Source of the DNA: an uncultured Alphaproteobacteria bacterium
GTDB lineage: Bacteria; Pseudomonadota; Alphaproteobacteria; Rs-D84
Length of the DNA: 41,952 nucleotides
NCBI GenBank assembly: GCA_944392775.1
Contig: CALXXV010000003.1
Span: 125,279-167,230 of the forward strand
Reading direction: 5' to 3'
Under the pieces are notes generated by a model that worked only from the letters and a program-made list of their open reading frames with translations, was not told where the DNA came from and ran no database searches. Below, one piece after another: positions 1 through 6,892 of the stretch. A program made the position numbers and the translations under genes. Positions within the stretch are counted from its first letter, which is position 1. Every line of letters starts with the position of its first letter.

Positions 1-253
1 TTGCACAAGCTTTTTTTGCCGGTGCTTTTTTTGCCGGTGCTTTTTTTGCAACTATTTTTTTTGCAACTGGTTTTTTTGCAGCTACTTTTTTTGCAACTGG
101 TTTCTTTGCAACCGGTTTTTTTGCAACTACTTTTTTCGCAGCTGGTTTTTTAGCAGGTGCTTTTTTTGCAACTGGTTTCTTTGAAGCCGGCTTTACAGCT
201 GGCTTTTTAGCAGCTGATTTTTTAGCAGCTGGTTTCAAGAATGAAAATGCCAT
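1..253 (-). CDS. Lys/Ala/Pro-rich histone H1-like repeat protein (partial, 3' end outside window)
   Basis: The minus strand reads from an ATG at 253-251 to the window edge without a stop, giving 84 residues. After a short start (MAFSFLKPA) the protein is a run of near-identical units of the type A-K-K-P-A/V or A-K-K-A-P. It is strongly basic and low in complexity, with no membrane segment or catalytic motif. The start is supported by AGGAGAGGGG a few bases upstream. Such Lys/Ala/Pro-rich tails occur in bacterial histone H1-like and AlgP-like DNA-binding proteins, so a nucleoid-associated role is the best guess from composition alone. The codons follow the protein repeat closely, so the unit number could vary between strains. 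The end of the gene is not visible. Confidence 0.7.
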   Translation of the reverse strand, partial: MAFSFLKPAAKKSAAKKPAVKPASKKPVAKKAPAKKPAAKKVVAKKPVAKKPVAKKVAAKKPVAKKIVAKKAPAKKAPAKKACA

Positions 254-354
254 TCCCCTCTCCTTTTTATTTTTTGGATAGAACAAACTTTTTTGTTCTT
301 ACTTTATATTTTATATTAAAGATAAAATTTAGTAAAGAAGAAAGTGCATTTTTT

Positions 355-1011
355 CTATGAATATAATTTTTTAAAACCATTTTCTATCTTACGAACATAT
401 TCTGGATCTTGATCACGCCAATATTTTGGATCACGCATCATCTTTCTTAATTCTGCATCAGTTAAATTTTGAGATGCGATATCTTCTGTTCGTACGCTAG
501 GCTCCATTGATTGCATCATCTTATAAACGCTTTGGATTCCTTGGGCTGAAGAGCATAATTCATCAAATGCATCTTTAGGTAAATACTTTTCACCAAAAGT
601 TTTTATTGCTTGTAATGCGTCTTTCATTTTTTCTTCGTTACCAAAAAAATTTTTTAATTCTGCCATCGCATTATTTTCATTTTGAATACTAAATAAATCT
701 GATATTACAGGTGACAAATAATCTTCAGCGATCTTATAAATTTGTTCGACCTGATTTGATGTTAAACCAATTTCAAGAAAACGTTCTCGTAATTCCGAAT
801 CATCAAACAAAGAATTCATCGGATATTCATCAGCCTTTTCTGGTACACCTATTGCACGATTAAATTTATTTTTTATTGCTTCATCGGAATCATCTGACGG
901 TAAAGTTATCATACCGCCAATTTTTTTTTCTAATTCAGAATATGATTTTAATAAAGCATCTGTATTTAATGTACCATCTTCATTTAGAAATTTTTCTGGA
1001 ATTTTTTCCAT
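355..1011 (-). CDS. Phage capsid assembly/scaffold-like protein
   Basis: 218 residues from MEKIPEKFLNEDG; this start is preceded by AAGGAAAC about 8 bases upstream, and the longer in-frame extension upstream overlaps the neighbouring gene. The protein is acidic and mostly helical. Its opening (a KFL.EDGTLN..ALLKSY.ELEK pattern), the VPEKADEY segment near residue 57 and the C-terminal MMRDPKYWRDQDP...GF.KLY pattern are what I associate with tailed-phage scaffold or capsid assembly proteins, which guide procapsid assembly and are then removed. The call rests on recalled family patterns. It is the last gene of a minus-strand set after a cell-wall hydrolase and a holin-like protein. Its start overlaps the holin-like gene by 32 bases, suggesting coupling. 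No capsid, portal or terminase gene is visible here. Confidence 0.6.
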   Translation of the reverse strand: MEKIPEKFLNEDGTLNTDALLKSYSELEKKIGGMITLPSDDSDEAIKNKFNRAIGVPEKADEYPMNSLFDDSELRERFLEIGLTSNQVEQIYKIAEDYLSPVISDLFSIQNENNAMAELKNFFGNEEKMKDALQAIKTFGEKYLPKDAFDELCSSAQGIQSVYKMMQSMEPSVRTEDIASQNLTDAELRKMMRDPKYWRDQDPEYVRKIENGFKKLYS

Positions 1012-1201
1012 TTTTGTTTCCTTTTGTTTCTGTTGATTTTCGAAGAAAATAAATTCCGCCCAACGTAAAGATTGCTTGTAACATAGTGAATATATCAGTA
1101 TCACCGACAAGATACGCGCCAATTGCAGAAAGAATACCAACACCAGAAATTATGTATGTCCTATGCCCAGATAAAAAACCACCATTGATAATTTTTTTCA
1201 T
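980..1201 (-). CDS. Small holin-like membrane protein
   Basis: 73 residues starting MKKIINGGFLSGHRTY, with AAGGA upstream of the ATG. Two hydrophobic stretches (about residues 15-32 and 37-53) separated by a short acidic turn (GDTD) and a very basic tail (KGNKNGKNSRK) give a two-helix hairpin topology. This resembles small phage holins, which make membrane lesions so that a lysis enzyme can reach the cell wall. The gene lies 11 bases downstream of the cell-wall hydrolase gene and overlaps the scaffold-like gene by 32 bases, as in a phage lysis operon. Holins share little sequence, so the call depends on size, topology and context. A domesticated or transport role cannot be excluded. Confidence 0.55.
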   Translation of the reverse strand: MKKIINGGFLSGHRTYIISGVGILSAIGAYLVGDTDIFTMLQAIFTLGGIYFLRKSTETKGNKNGKNSRKISK

Positions 1202-1212
1202 AATAAAAATCC

Positions 1213-1623
1213 TTATAAATAAAATAATAAGCCATCTATGTCTGCTATATACCCACGAGACACTGCCCAGCTTGGCATCCTATCCGCCCTGTGAAAACGT
1301 GTTGCACCACAGCAAGAATCCGGTAAAGAATTTTGCAACATTCGTGAAACGACACGTAAACACATTTGAAATTTTCTATCGTTTGCATCAATGCTTAAAA
1401 GATCATGATTTTCTGAATTTTCATTTAAGGATTCAAATATATCTTTATCAGAAACTATTTCTTTAAAATCTAAACCGGATGAAACGTGAAAATTTTTTAT
1501 CATTGATGCCAGTGCTTCAACGACATGCAAAGATACAGCATGTGTTTCTGCATAAATTATTCTAGCTATTGTATAAACGATTTTTTTTGATTCGTCAGGA
1601 TTCTTTATCAACGCAAGTTGCAT
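1213..1623 (-). CDS. SleB-like cell-wall hydrolase (phage endolysin type)
   Basis: 136 residues. The ATG at 1623 is preferred over a GTG three codons upstream because AAGGTG lies about 7 bases before it. The N-terminal half includes TIARIIYAET, and the C-terminal half has CCGATRFHRADRMPSWA followed by a hydrophobic end (GLLFYL). The A-E-T glutamate with the later GATRFH...P.WA pattern matches the SleB/cell-wall hydrolase_2 family of muralytic enzymes as I remember it. There is no signal peptide, as expected for an endolysin released through a holin, and a holin-like gene follows directly. I infer a phage-derived lysis function. Two adjacent Cys (SCCG) are typical of the domain's surroundings. 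The first gene of the set, after a double terminator. Confidence 0.6.
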   Translation of the reverse strand: MQLALIKNPDESKKIVYTIARIIYAETHAVSLHVVEALASMIKNFHVSSGLDFKEIVSDKDIFESLNENSENHDLLSIDANDRKFQMCLRVVSRMLQNSLPDSCCGATRFHRADRMPSWAVSRGYIADIDGLLFYL

Positions 1624-1645
1624 GTGACACACCTTTTTATTAAAT

Positions 1646-1698
1646 AAAAAAACCGCATTATATGCGGTAAAAAAAAATCCGTAACCAAAAGTTACGGA
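1646..1698 (-). terminator. Two tandem intrinsic terminators downstream of birA
   Basis: On the minus strand a perfect hairpin (TCCGTAAC / GTTACGGA, 1678-1698) is followed by a nine-T run. Directly after it comes a second hairpin (ACCGCAT / ATGCGGT, 1652-1668) with its own T run. Together they separate birA from the phage-like gene set. Confidence 0.85.
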
Positions 1699-1785
1699 AA
1701 CAATCTCTACTGTTTATGGTTTATATATTATCATAAAACGAATACAAAGTCAAGATTTTATTTTTTATCCTTGTTAAAAGATATG

Positions 1786-2466
1786 CTACATAATAATTTC
1801 GTCGCCATATACCAACAAATACTCTGTCCCCTTTCTTAAAACTAATGCACCATTTTCATTTATATCTACAAACTCTAGCACTTCACCACGATATTTAACA
1901 TATTTATTTAACCCGATTGCAAAATCCAACCAACGTTTTCTTACATTAAAAAAATCTGCCTTACGCCATTTATCAAGATTTATCATAAGTTTTTTTAATA
2001 CTTCTTCTCTTGAAACGTTAACATAATTTTCTAATTTTGTCGTATCATATTTTGATATCTTAGGACAAGATTTTATATTTATACCTATACCGATTATTAC
2101 GAACTTCCCGGAGTATTCCGTCAAAGTTCCAGATACTTTTTTCCCGTCAATTAAAATATCATTAGGCCATTTAATTTGTGGTTTTACCCCAAAAGAAAAC
2201 AATGTTTCTGCAATTGCAACAGCAATAACATATGCTAAAGAAACATCACGTTCTTCAATTTCATATAAAAAACTTGCATATAAATTTCCTCGTTGAGATA
2301 TCCAAGGGCGTTTATATCGTCCCCTACCCGCACTTTGCATATCGGCCATTATAATCATATGATCTTGCGCTTTACCTTCTGCGACAATATCCAAAGCAAT
2401 GTTCTGTGTACTACTTATTTTTCCATAAGATAGCAATTTATAATCTACCAAGAGTGTATTTCCCAT
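1786..2466 (-). CDS. birA: Biotin-[acetyl-CoA-carboxylase] ligase
   Basis: 226 residues. The enzyme activates biotin to biotinyl-AMP and attaches it to the biotin carboxyl carrier protein of acetyl-CoA carboxylase, in the cytoplasm. The diagnostic GRGRYKRPW loop is at about residues 47-55, and K99-W-P-N-D follows, both part of the biotin/adenylate site; GIGINI lies further on. The protein lacks the N-terminal winged helix of the E. coli repressor form, so it is a ligase only, as is common in Alphaproteobacteria. Its start overlaps the upstream winged-helix gene by 29 bases, suggesting translational coupling. Two terminators follow. Confidence 0.93.
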   Translation of the reverse strand: MGNTLLVDYKLLSYGKISSTQNIALDIVAEGKAQDHMIIMADMQSAGRGRYKRPWISQRGNLYASFLYEIEERDVSLAYVIAVAIAETLFSFGVKPQIKWPNDILIDGKKVSGTLTEYSGKFVIIGIGINIKSCPKISKYDTTKLENYVNVSREEVLKKLMINLDKWRKADFFNVRKRWLDFAIGLNKYVKYRGEVLEFVDINENGALVLRKGTEYLLVYGDEIIM

Positions 2467-2917
2467 TTTTATTTATGATAAAATCATGTCCATATTTTTT
2501 TCTAAGTTGATATATTGCTGTATCTATTGCATGCGTTGCCATATTAGGCAAGTATCCTAGCATATTTTTTAAATCTTTACCAGAAACCGCACCGTTTTTA
2601 TATAAATTGATTACTATACGTTTTTGTAATTGTGGCATATTCACTCGTTTTCCGAAAATTTCATTTATCAAATTTGAATCATCCAAAATATCAACTATCA
2701 AAGTTTTTAAATCCAGTAAAGAAATCGGCAACTCAATATTTAAATCATCAAAATTTATATCTGCCAATTGCGGGGAATCTGTAATGCTTGCATTCAAATC
2801 ACATAATATATTGCGCCAAACTATATCCGAACAATAAATACGTATACCACTTAACATACCTTTAGAATAATAAAAGTGTAAGAATTTGTCCAATAAAAAA
2901 GCCATGATAAAAATCAT
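2438..2917 (-). CDS. Winged-helix domain protein of unknown function
   Basis: 159 residues from the first ATG; a second ATG four codons later (MAFLLDKF) is equally possible, and neither has a clear Shine-Dalgarno sequence. The N-terminal half is not recognised. The last 65 residues (from LQKRIVINLYKNG to HDFIINKNGKYTLG) have the helix-helix-hairpin pattern of an OmpR/PhoB-type C-terminal DNA-binding domain, including QLRKKYG then a two-strand wing. No receiver domain is present. The gene overlaps birA by 29 bases. Its start lies inside a perfect intrinsic terminator hairpin for the upstream HTH gene, so expression may depend on read-through. A regulatory role is inferred only from the fold pattern. 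Confidence 0.65.
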   Translation of the reverse strand: MIFIMAFLLDKFLHFYYSKGMLSGIRIYCSDIVWRNILCDLNASITDSPQLADINFDDLNIELPISLLDLKTLIVDILDDSNLINEIFGKRVNMPQLQKRIVINLYKNGAVSGKDLKNMLGYLPNMATHAIDTAIYQLRKKYGHDFIINKNGKYTLGRL

Positions 2918-2920
2918 GGC
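2895..2920 (-). terminator. Intrinsic terminator overlapping a start codon
   Basis: GCCATGAT / ATCATGGC forms a perfect 8-bp stem with an AAAA/TTTT loop, followed on the minus strand by six T. It lies 35 bases past the stop of the HTH gene. Both candidate ATGs of the next gene fall within the stem. Confidence 0.8.
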
Positions 2921-2954
2921 TATAAAAAGAAAGTATCCAAAACTAACAAACTAA

Positions 2955-3200
2955 TTATTCTCGCTCCTGATTCTGTGGATCTATAAATTTTGTAAAATCT
3001 TGTATGCTGGCACCCGTAGAAGACAATATTTTTGAAATACTGTTTGTTGACGGCCATCTTGGCTGCCCTTCTTTAGACCAACGTTTACTTTTATTAAACG
3101 TAGTGGGATCCAACCCGCTACATTTTGCCAAACCTGAACACGACATTCCGTGCTCTGTTGCAAAGCGTTCTATTGCCCGCCATACATCTTCATGGGTCAT
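2955..3200 (-). CDS. Short HTH transcriptional regulator (S24-repressor N-domain type)
   Basis: 81 residues from MTHEDVWRAIERFA; this ATG has AGGAGAG about 8 bases upstream, unlike the longer in-frame start. The pattern HGMS.SGLAKCSGLDPTTFNKSKR and PRWPSTNSISKIL is the helix-turn-helix found at the N terminus of alphaproteobacterial phage-repressor-like regulators, most of which continue into an S24 (LexA-like) peptidase domain. Here the protein ends soon after the DNA-binding domain, so self-cleavage and the usual dimerisation part are absent. The C terminus (IDPQNQERE) is short and polar. Divergently, 200-400 bases away, lies a putative small RNA containing a segment complementary to this gene's ribosome binding region. 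Downstream are a terminator, the winged-helix gene and birA. Confidence 0.8.
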   Translation of the reverse strand: MTHEDVWRAIERFATEHGMSCSGLAKCSGLDPTTFNKSKRWSKEGQPRWPSTNSISKILSSTGASIQDFTKFIDPQNQERE

Positions 3201-3339
3201 TTTTCTCTCCTCTGGTTTAAACAACATCCAGGTTCTTGGATATTCTACCTATCATTGATTTTATTTCAGGTCCCCATTCTTAGCAATAAGGACCATTTCC
3301 TAAAAAACAACAAAAACGTCTAAAAAACAGTAAAAATAA

Positions 3340-3398
3340 TTGACATAAAAAATTTTTTGACAAAAATACTTGACAAATACGGTTTTATGTATTACATT
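3340..3398 (+). promoter_or_regulatory. Promoter region with three TTGACA boxes
   Basis: TTGACA occurs at 3340-3345, 3357-3362 and 3370-3375. The last is followed after 17 bases by TACATT (3393-3398), a usable -10. A direct repeat CTAAAAAACA lies just upstream. The region sits between the HTH gene and the putative small RNA, so it could hold promoters in tandem or an operator. Confidence 0.55.
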
Positions 3399-3404
3399 TC
3401 GATT

Positions 3405-3594
3405 CGTCAAAGGGGGAAACCCTGATGACAGGTGTGAAAGCACCATGGGGTTCGGGGATTCAGACTCCCTCCTACATTCTCTCTCCTCTGGACTCTGGGC
3501 CCCAAAAATTTAGTTTAGAATGCCCAATTTCTTTTTCTCCTTTCCTTCCTTTCGGGGCATTCGGAAACACCGCCGGAAACGGCGGCGTTTTTTT
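3405..3594 (+). ncRNA. Putative small RNA with pyrimidine-rich segments
   Basis: A promoter-like region upstream and a strong intrinsic terminator at the end bracket about 190 bases with no convincing reading frame. Visible structure: a small GGTG/CACC hairpin near 3431, a GC-rich middle, and a stem GAATGCCC/GGGCATTC (3518-3525 with 3555-3562) displaying a 29-base, mostly pyrimidine loop (TTTCTCCTTTCCTTCC type). TCTCTCCTCTGG at 3480-3491 is identical to plus-strand 3204-3215, so it is complementary to the ribosome binding region of the HTH gene mRNA. Alphaproteobacterial small RNAs with anti-Shine-Dalgarno CCUCC motifs are known; I do not recognise this one as a named family. The 5' end is estimated. 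Confidence 0.5.
3570..3594 (+). terminator. Intrinsic terminator of the putative small RNA
   Basis: CCGCCG-GAAA-CGGCGG hairpin followed by CG and seven T. It is the most GC-rich stem in this region and lies just past the stop of the convergent methyltransferase gene. Confidence 0.9.
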
Positions 3595-3597
3595 ATT

Positions 3598-4521
3598 TTA
3601 TTTTAGGAAAACTGAAAACAATTCCCAATGAGAGCTGCCAACAAACTGATCTACTGGACACAATGTATTTAGATTATAACCGCCACGAATTAAAACATCT
3701 GAATCTCTTTTGAATGTTTCCGGATTGCATGAAACGTATATAATTTTATTAACTTTACTTTTTACCAACTCTTGACATTGTGCAAGCGCCCCAGAACGAG
3801 GAGGATCCATAACCACACAATTATATTTTTCTAGCATTCCTGCCGTTAAAGGCTTTTTAAATAAATCTCTTTTTACCCCATAACCAACTATATCAAAACC
3901 ATCGGCTTTCAACGGTAAAGCAAAATTACCCAAACCACAAAACAAATCAACGATTTTAGTGCTACCATTTGTTGCAGCGATTACCATATCTCTTAATTTT
4001 TTTTCACCATTCTTTGTGGGCTGCAAGAAAGCACCTATAGGATATTCGACGACAATGCCGTCAAAACTAATCAATGGAATTTGTTTTTGCTTTATAACAA
4101 TCCCATTCCATGCTATTCTTATTACATCCAGTTTTTCTACAGATTTCTTAAATTCGCTAGAAAAATAAGGTGTATTAGACGTAATAGAAACATCTATACC
4201 ATTATCGCACAACGTTACCAAACAGGCTCCAGATCCGTTCCATGACAGACCAGCAATATTAGGCAAAATGTCATTTATTTCTTTCATCAACAATGGACAG
4301 CTTTTAACAGGAATTATATTTTTAGAACGTTTTTCATAAAAACCGAAATTGCCTTCAGCAAAGGCAAAATCCGCTCTACGTCGAGTTCCTACTTCAATCC
4401 ACACAGGTTTTTCCGTAATACTCAATCCCGACAAACAAGAAAGCTTTTGTTTTTTATAATCATCACTTGCAAAATCATATTTGCAACCACCACATTTACC
4501 AAAAAGCGGACATTTTTTCAT
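3598..4521 (-). CDS. RlmD/RumA-like 23S rRNA (uracil-C5) methyltransferase
   Basis: 307 residues. The family uses S-adenosylmethionine to form 5-methyluridine in rRNA or tRNA. C4-x5-C10-x2-C13 at the N terminus and C73 match the four ligands of the RlmD-type [4Fe-4S] cluster. The SAM site VDLFCGLGNFALPL, DPPRSGA, and YVSCNPETFKRD with the catalytic Cys follow in order. It lacks the N-terminal TRAM domain and is about a quarter shorter than E. coli RlmD, as in compact alphaproteobacterial forms. It starts 6 bases after the stop of a beta-barrel gene, with no clear Shine-Dalgarno sequence, suggesting coupling to it. Whether the target is rRNA or tRNA cannot be told from the sequence. Confidence 0.85.
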   Translation of the reverse strand: MKKCPLFGKCGGCKYDFASDDYKKQKLSCLSGLSITEKPVWIEVGTRRRADFAFAEGNFGFYEKRSKNIIPVKSCPLLMKEINDILPNIAGLSWNGSGACLVTLCDNGIDVSITSNTPYFSSEFKKSVEKLDVIRIAWNGIVIKQKQIPLISFDGIVVEYPIGAFLQPTKNGEKKLRDMVIAATNGSTKIVDLFCGLGNFALPLKADGFDIVGYGVKRDLFKKPLTAGMLEKYNCVVMDPPRSGALAQCQELVKSKVNKIIYVSCNPETFKRDSDVLIRGGYNLNTLCPVDQFVGSSHWELFSVFLK

Positions 4522-4527
4522 TTTTAC

Positions 4528-5172
4528 TTAGAAATTTACCCTAACTCCTAAACGAAACTGATGACCGATCGGAGCAAAATCTTTAATCACATTAAATTTA
4601 GGAGAAAACATATATAAATATCTGTAACCTAAATCTAAAGCAAAATGACTTCCTAATTCCAAAGCAACCCCTGCTAGCGCAGAAACAACAGGACTTATTT
4701 TATCTTCTATTGTAACAGCATCTACAGAATTCCAAGATATACCAGCACCCAACCCTATATAAGGCACAAGGTATTGTTTATAAAACAGCCTATAAAGATT
4801 ATCTATTCTTGCATCAAAAATGGCGTTTACCATTGCAAGATCACTATTCATTTCAAAAGCATTCCATTTAGAATTTAGTTTTGAATAATTCGCTTCCAAT
4901 CTAAAAATATCATACAACCTTATACCAAGTACTCCATCAAAAGAAGATGTATTTTTACCTTTTATTTTTATTGTATCATCTGCGCCATTATTCCAAATAG
5001 TAAAAGCATATCCACCACCAATATAAAAACGTTGTTGACGTGCAAAAGCCTCGGCATCATAGCCAGAAACATCCGAAGTATTATAATCCACTTGTTCAAC
5101 TCGGTAAGGTATGGCGGCATTTACCGTTAAAGGAAAAGCACACATTAAAAAAAACACTATATTATTTTTCAT
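4528..5172 (-). CDS. Outer-membrane beta-barrel protein (OmpA/Omp25-like fold)
   Basis: 214 residues with a signal peptide (MKNNIVFFLMCAFPLTVNA, cleavage probably after about residue 19). AAGGGA precedes the ATG. After a polar linker, alternating hydrophobic strands begin at FYIGGGYAF, and the protein ends in LGVRVNF, with the terminal Phe recognised by the BAM complex. PYIGLGAGISWN is the signature found in small 8-stranded porin-like barrels. It follows a related barrel gene by 16 bases in the same direction; the pair share the ending VNF and the PFIG/PYIG-GAG strand and may be old duplicates. The ligand or role is unknown. Confidence 0.8.
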   Translation of the reverse strand: MKNNIVFFLMCAFPLTVNAAIPYRVEQVDYNTSDVSGYDAEAFARQQRFYIGGGYAFTIWNNGADDTIKIKGKNTSSFDGVLGIRLYDIFRLEANYSKLNSKWNAFEMNSDLAMVNAIFDARIDNLYRLFYKQYLVPYIGLGAGISWNSVDAVTIEDKISPVVSALAGVALELGSHFALDLGYRYLYMFSPKFNVIKDFAPIGHQFRLGVRVNF

Positions 5173-5188
5173 ATTTATCCCTTACCAT

Positions 5189-5953
5189 TTAAAAATTCAC
5201 GCGAAAAGCAGCCATAATATTACTAATATTATCAACGCCCCCCGCATCAACATTCCATCCAAAACCATTACCTACCATCATCTGATATTGATACATTATA
5301 TCAATACCGATCAAATCCGTAATCATTATATTAAAACCTAACGATGCACGAGGTGTCGCAAAGACGACCCCACCAGCACCGGCATTACCATCAAAACTAT
5401 AATACCCTATCCCAGCCCCAATACCTATAAAAGGAACAAAAACCCTTCTATAAGTTATGTCACCTTGCATAACGTACCGACGTGCAAAATCAAAATAAAG
5501 CATTCCACCAAAAGTTTGATAATCTGCCTGCAAGCCATCTAAATCAGAAAAATTAAATGTTGATAACTGGACATCCATTTCCGTTCGAACATAAGAAGAC
5601 AAATTCCAACCCAAACCAATTTGTGTCGTCCAACTACCAGAACTTTCATATTCTCGACCATTAAAAACCGCTTTATCTGTTGCGAACCCAAGGTTAAAAC
5701 CACCACCAAGTCGTAAATACATACTTGCAGGAACAAACAATTGTACATTATCGTTACTTGAAATCCCTATTGACTGATAAACATCTAACCCCAATTCACC
5801 TGGAGCAGCGTCAGGATTGTCTATATTTTCACGAACACTTATTAAATCCAACCCTTCCAAAACTTCTGTCTTAAACTGCTTTTTATCATATCCAGCAAAG
5901 ACAGGTGAAGACAAAAGCATAATAAAAACTGCTATAAAAGATAACTTTTTCAT
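5189..5953 (-). CDS. Outer-membrane beta-barrel protein
   Basis: 254 residues from MKKLSFIAVFIM; the signal peptide runs to about residue 21 (SSPVFAG). Upstream in-frame ATG and TTG codons would add five residues; the chosen start places a weak GATGGA sequence at a plausible distance and begins the signal peptide normally. Amphipathic strands (LRLGGGFNLGFA, TQIGLGWNLSS, RVFVPFIGIGAGIGYY) and the terminal FRVNF indicate a porin-like barrel inserted by BAM. It is longer than its downstream neighbour and has an extra N-terminal region (residues 22-70) before the first obvious strand. The two barrels and the methyltransferase gene are closely spaced and probably co-transcribed. Function beyond the envelope location is unknown. 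Confidence 0.8.
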   Translation of the reverse strand: MKKLSFIAVFIMLLSSPVFAGYDKKQFKTEVLEGLDLISVRENIDNPDAAPGELGLDVYQSIGISSNDNVQLFVPASMYLRLGGGFNLGFATDKAVFNGREYESSGSWTTQIGLGWNLSSYVRTEMDVQLSTFNFSDLDGLQADYQTFGGMLYFDFARRYVMQGDITYRRVFVPFIGIGAGIGYYSFDGNAGAGGVVFATPRASLGFNIMITDLIGIDIMYQYQMMVGNGFGWNVDAGGVDNISNIMAAFRVNF

Positions 5954-6006
5954 ATTTTTATCCATCAAGTATATTCTTGTATATAAATTTTATCATAAAA
6001 TGAAAC

Positions 6007-6035
6007 TTGATTCCAGCCTGTTTTATTCGTACCAT
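6007..6035 (+). promoter_or_regulatory. Candidate leaderless promoter of lpxI
   Basis: TTGATT (6007-6012), a 17-base spacer and TACCAT (6030-6035), which ends 7 bases before the lpxI ATG. No Shine-Dalgarno sequence lies between, so transcription would start at or next to the start codon. Confidence 0.45.
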
Positions 6036-6042
6036 TATAAAC

Positions 6043-6867
6043 ATGAAAAAAAATAACAACAAAAAAATAGCAATAATTTCTGGCGCACTAGACCTGCCAT
6101 TTTTTACGCGCGATGCCTTACGTAAAAATGGATGGGATGTATATGTCATAGGATTAAAAAATTTTTATGACAAACGCTTAAACCCAGATTTAGTTATTAG
6201 ACTAGGGGGCGGTGGACGCGCCGCGCGCGAATTAAAGAAACGCGGAATCAGAAAAATAACATTCGTCGGCGCACTAGGACATCCAAATTTATCAGATATA
6301 AGGCCTGATTTATGGTCTTTATTTGCGCTATTTAGTATAATAAAAAATCAACGAGGATATGATTCTATGGCAAAAGCATTGAACAAAGCGATCGAAAAAC
6401 GTGGTTTTGAAATTGTAGCAGCACAGGATGTTGCCCCAGAATTAACGTTTGAAACATCAGGCGTACAAACCAAAAACAAACCTTCTACAAGCGATAAAAA
6501 AAATATAGATAGAGCCATAGAAGTCTCTCACACAATCGGATCAGCAGACATTGGTGCATCTGTTGTCGTAGATAAACAAGTTATTGCAGTTGAAGCAGCT
6601 GAAGGCACAGCAAAAATGTTAGACCGCGTAATTGATATGCGAAAAAAACATAAAAAAGCAAGTGGCGTTTTTGCCAAAATGACGAAACCAGGGCAAGACT
6701 TAAGGATAGACATCCCTGCGATTGGTATAGACACAGTAAAAGCAGTTGCTGCGGCCAAACTACGTGGCATCATAGTAAACACAAGGACATGCTTTGTAGT
6801 AAACAAGTCAGAGGTTATAAAACAAGCCAACAAAGAAGGAATATTTATTGTTGCAATAGACGAATAA
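6043..6867 (+). CDS. lpxI: UDP-2,3-diacylglucosamine pyrophosphatase LpxI
   Basis: 274 residues from MKKNNNKKIAIISGA; this ATG is favoured because the longer frame begins upstream of the likely promoter. LpxI hydrolyses UDP-2,3-diacylglucosamine to lipid X and UMP in lipid A synthesis, replacing LpxH in Alphaproteobacteria. Family marks visible: IISGALDLPFF near the start, LGGGGRAARELKKRGI, TFVGALGHP, the RGYDSMAKAL segment, and the C-terminal half with IGSADIGASVVVD, VIAVEAAEGTAKML and KPGQDLRIDIPAIG, the DUF1009-type domain. In many relatives it sits between lpxA and lpxB; here it stands alone, flanked by divergent beta-barrel genes and a convergent lipoprotein gene, and ends at a bidirectional terminator. 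Confidence 0.92.
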   Translation: MKKNNNKKIAIISGALDLPFFTRDALRKNGWDVYVIGLKNFYDKRLNPDLVIRLGGGGRAARELKKRGIRKITFVGALGHPNLSDIRPDLWSLFALFSIIKNQRGYDSMAKALNKAIEKRGFEIVAAQDVAPELTFETSGVQTKNKPSTSDKKNIDRAIEVSHTIGSADIGASVVVDKQVIAVEAAEGTAKMLDRVIDMRKKHKKASGVFAKMTKPGQDLRIDIPAIGIDTVKAVAAAKLRGIIVNTRTCFVVNKSEVIKQANKEGIFIVAIDE

Positions 6868-6870
6868 AAA

Positions 6871-6892
6871 AACCGGCGTATGCCGGTTTTTT
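6871..6892. terminator. Bidirectional intrinsic terminator
   Basis: AACCGGC / GCCGGTT hairpin with A and T runs on the two sides, between the convergent lpxI and the FKBP lipoprotein gene. Confidence 0.85.

Noticed and set aside
1..253. Lys/Ala repeat considered as a CRISPR-like or satellite array.
   Set aside because: The repeats follow codon boundaries and encode one basic protein with a proper start and ribosome binding site; no spacers are present. No CRISPR array was seen anywhere in the window.
280..299. Inverted repeat AGAACAAA...TTTGTTCT after the scaffold-like gene.
   Set aside because: No T run follows on the minus strand, so it is not a convincing terminator; no other role is visible.
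3405..3600. Considered as tmRNA, 6S RNA, SRP RNA or a known riboswitch.
   Set aside because: No tag-peptide frame, no acceptor-like ends, no GGAA/GAAGCAG SRP signature and no riboswitch core that I can recognise; left as an unnamed putative small RNA.
3425..3631. 68-residue plus-strand reading frame starting MTGVKAPWGSG.
   Set aside because: It runs through the GC-rich terminator hairpin and into the antisense of the methyltransferase gene, and its composition is not protein-like; a non-coding RNA explains the region better.
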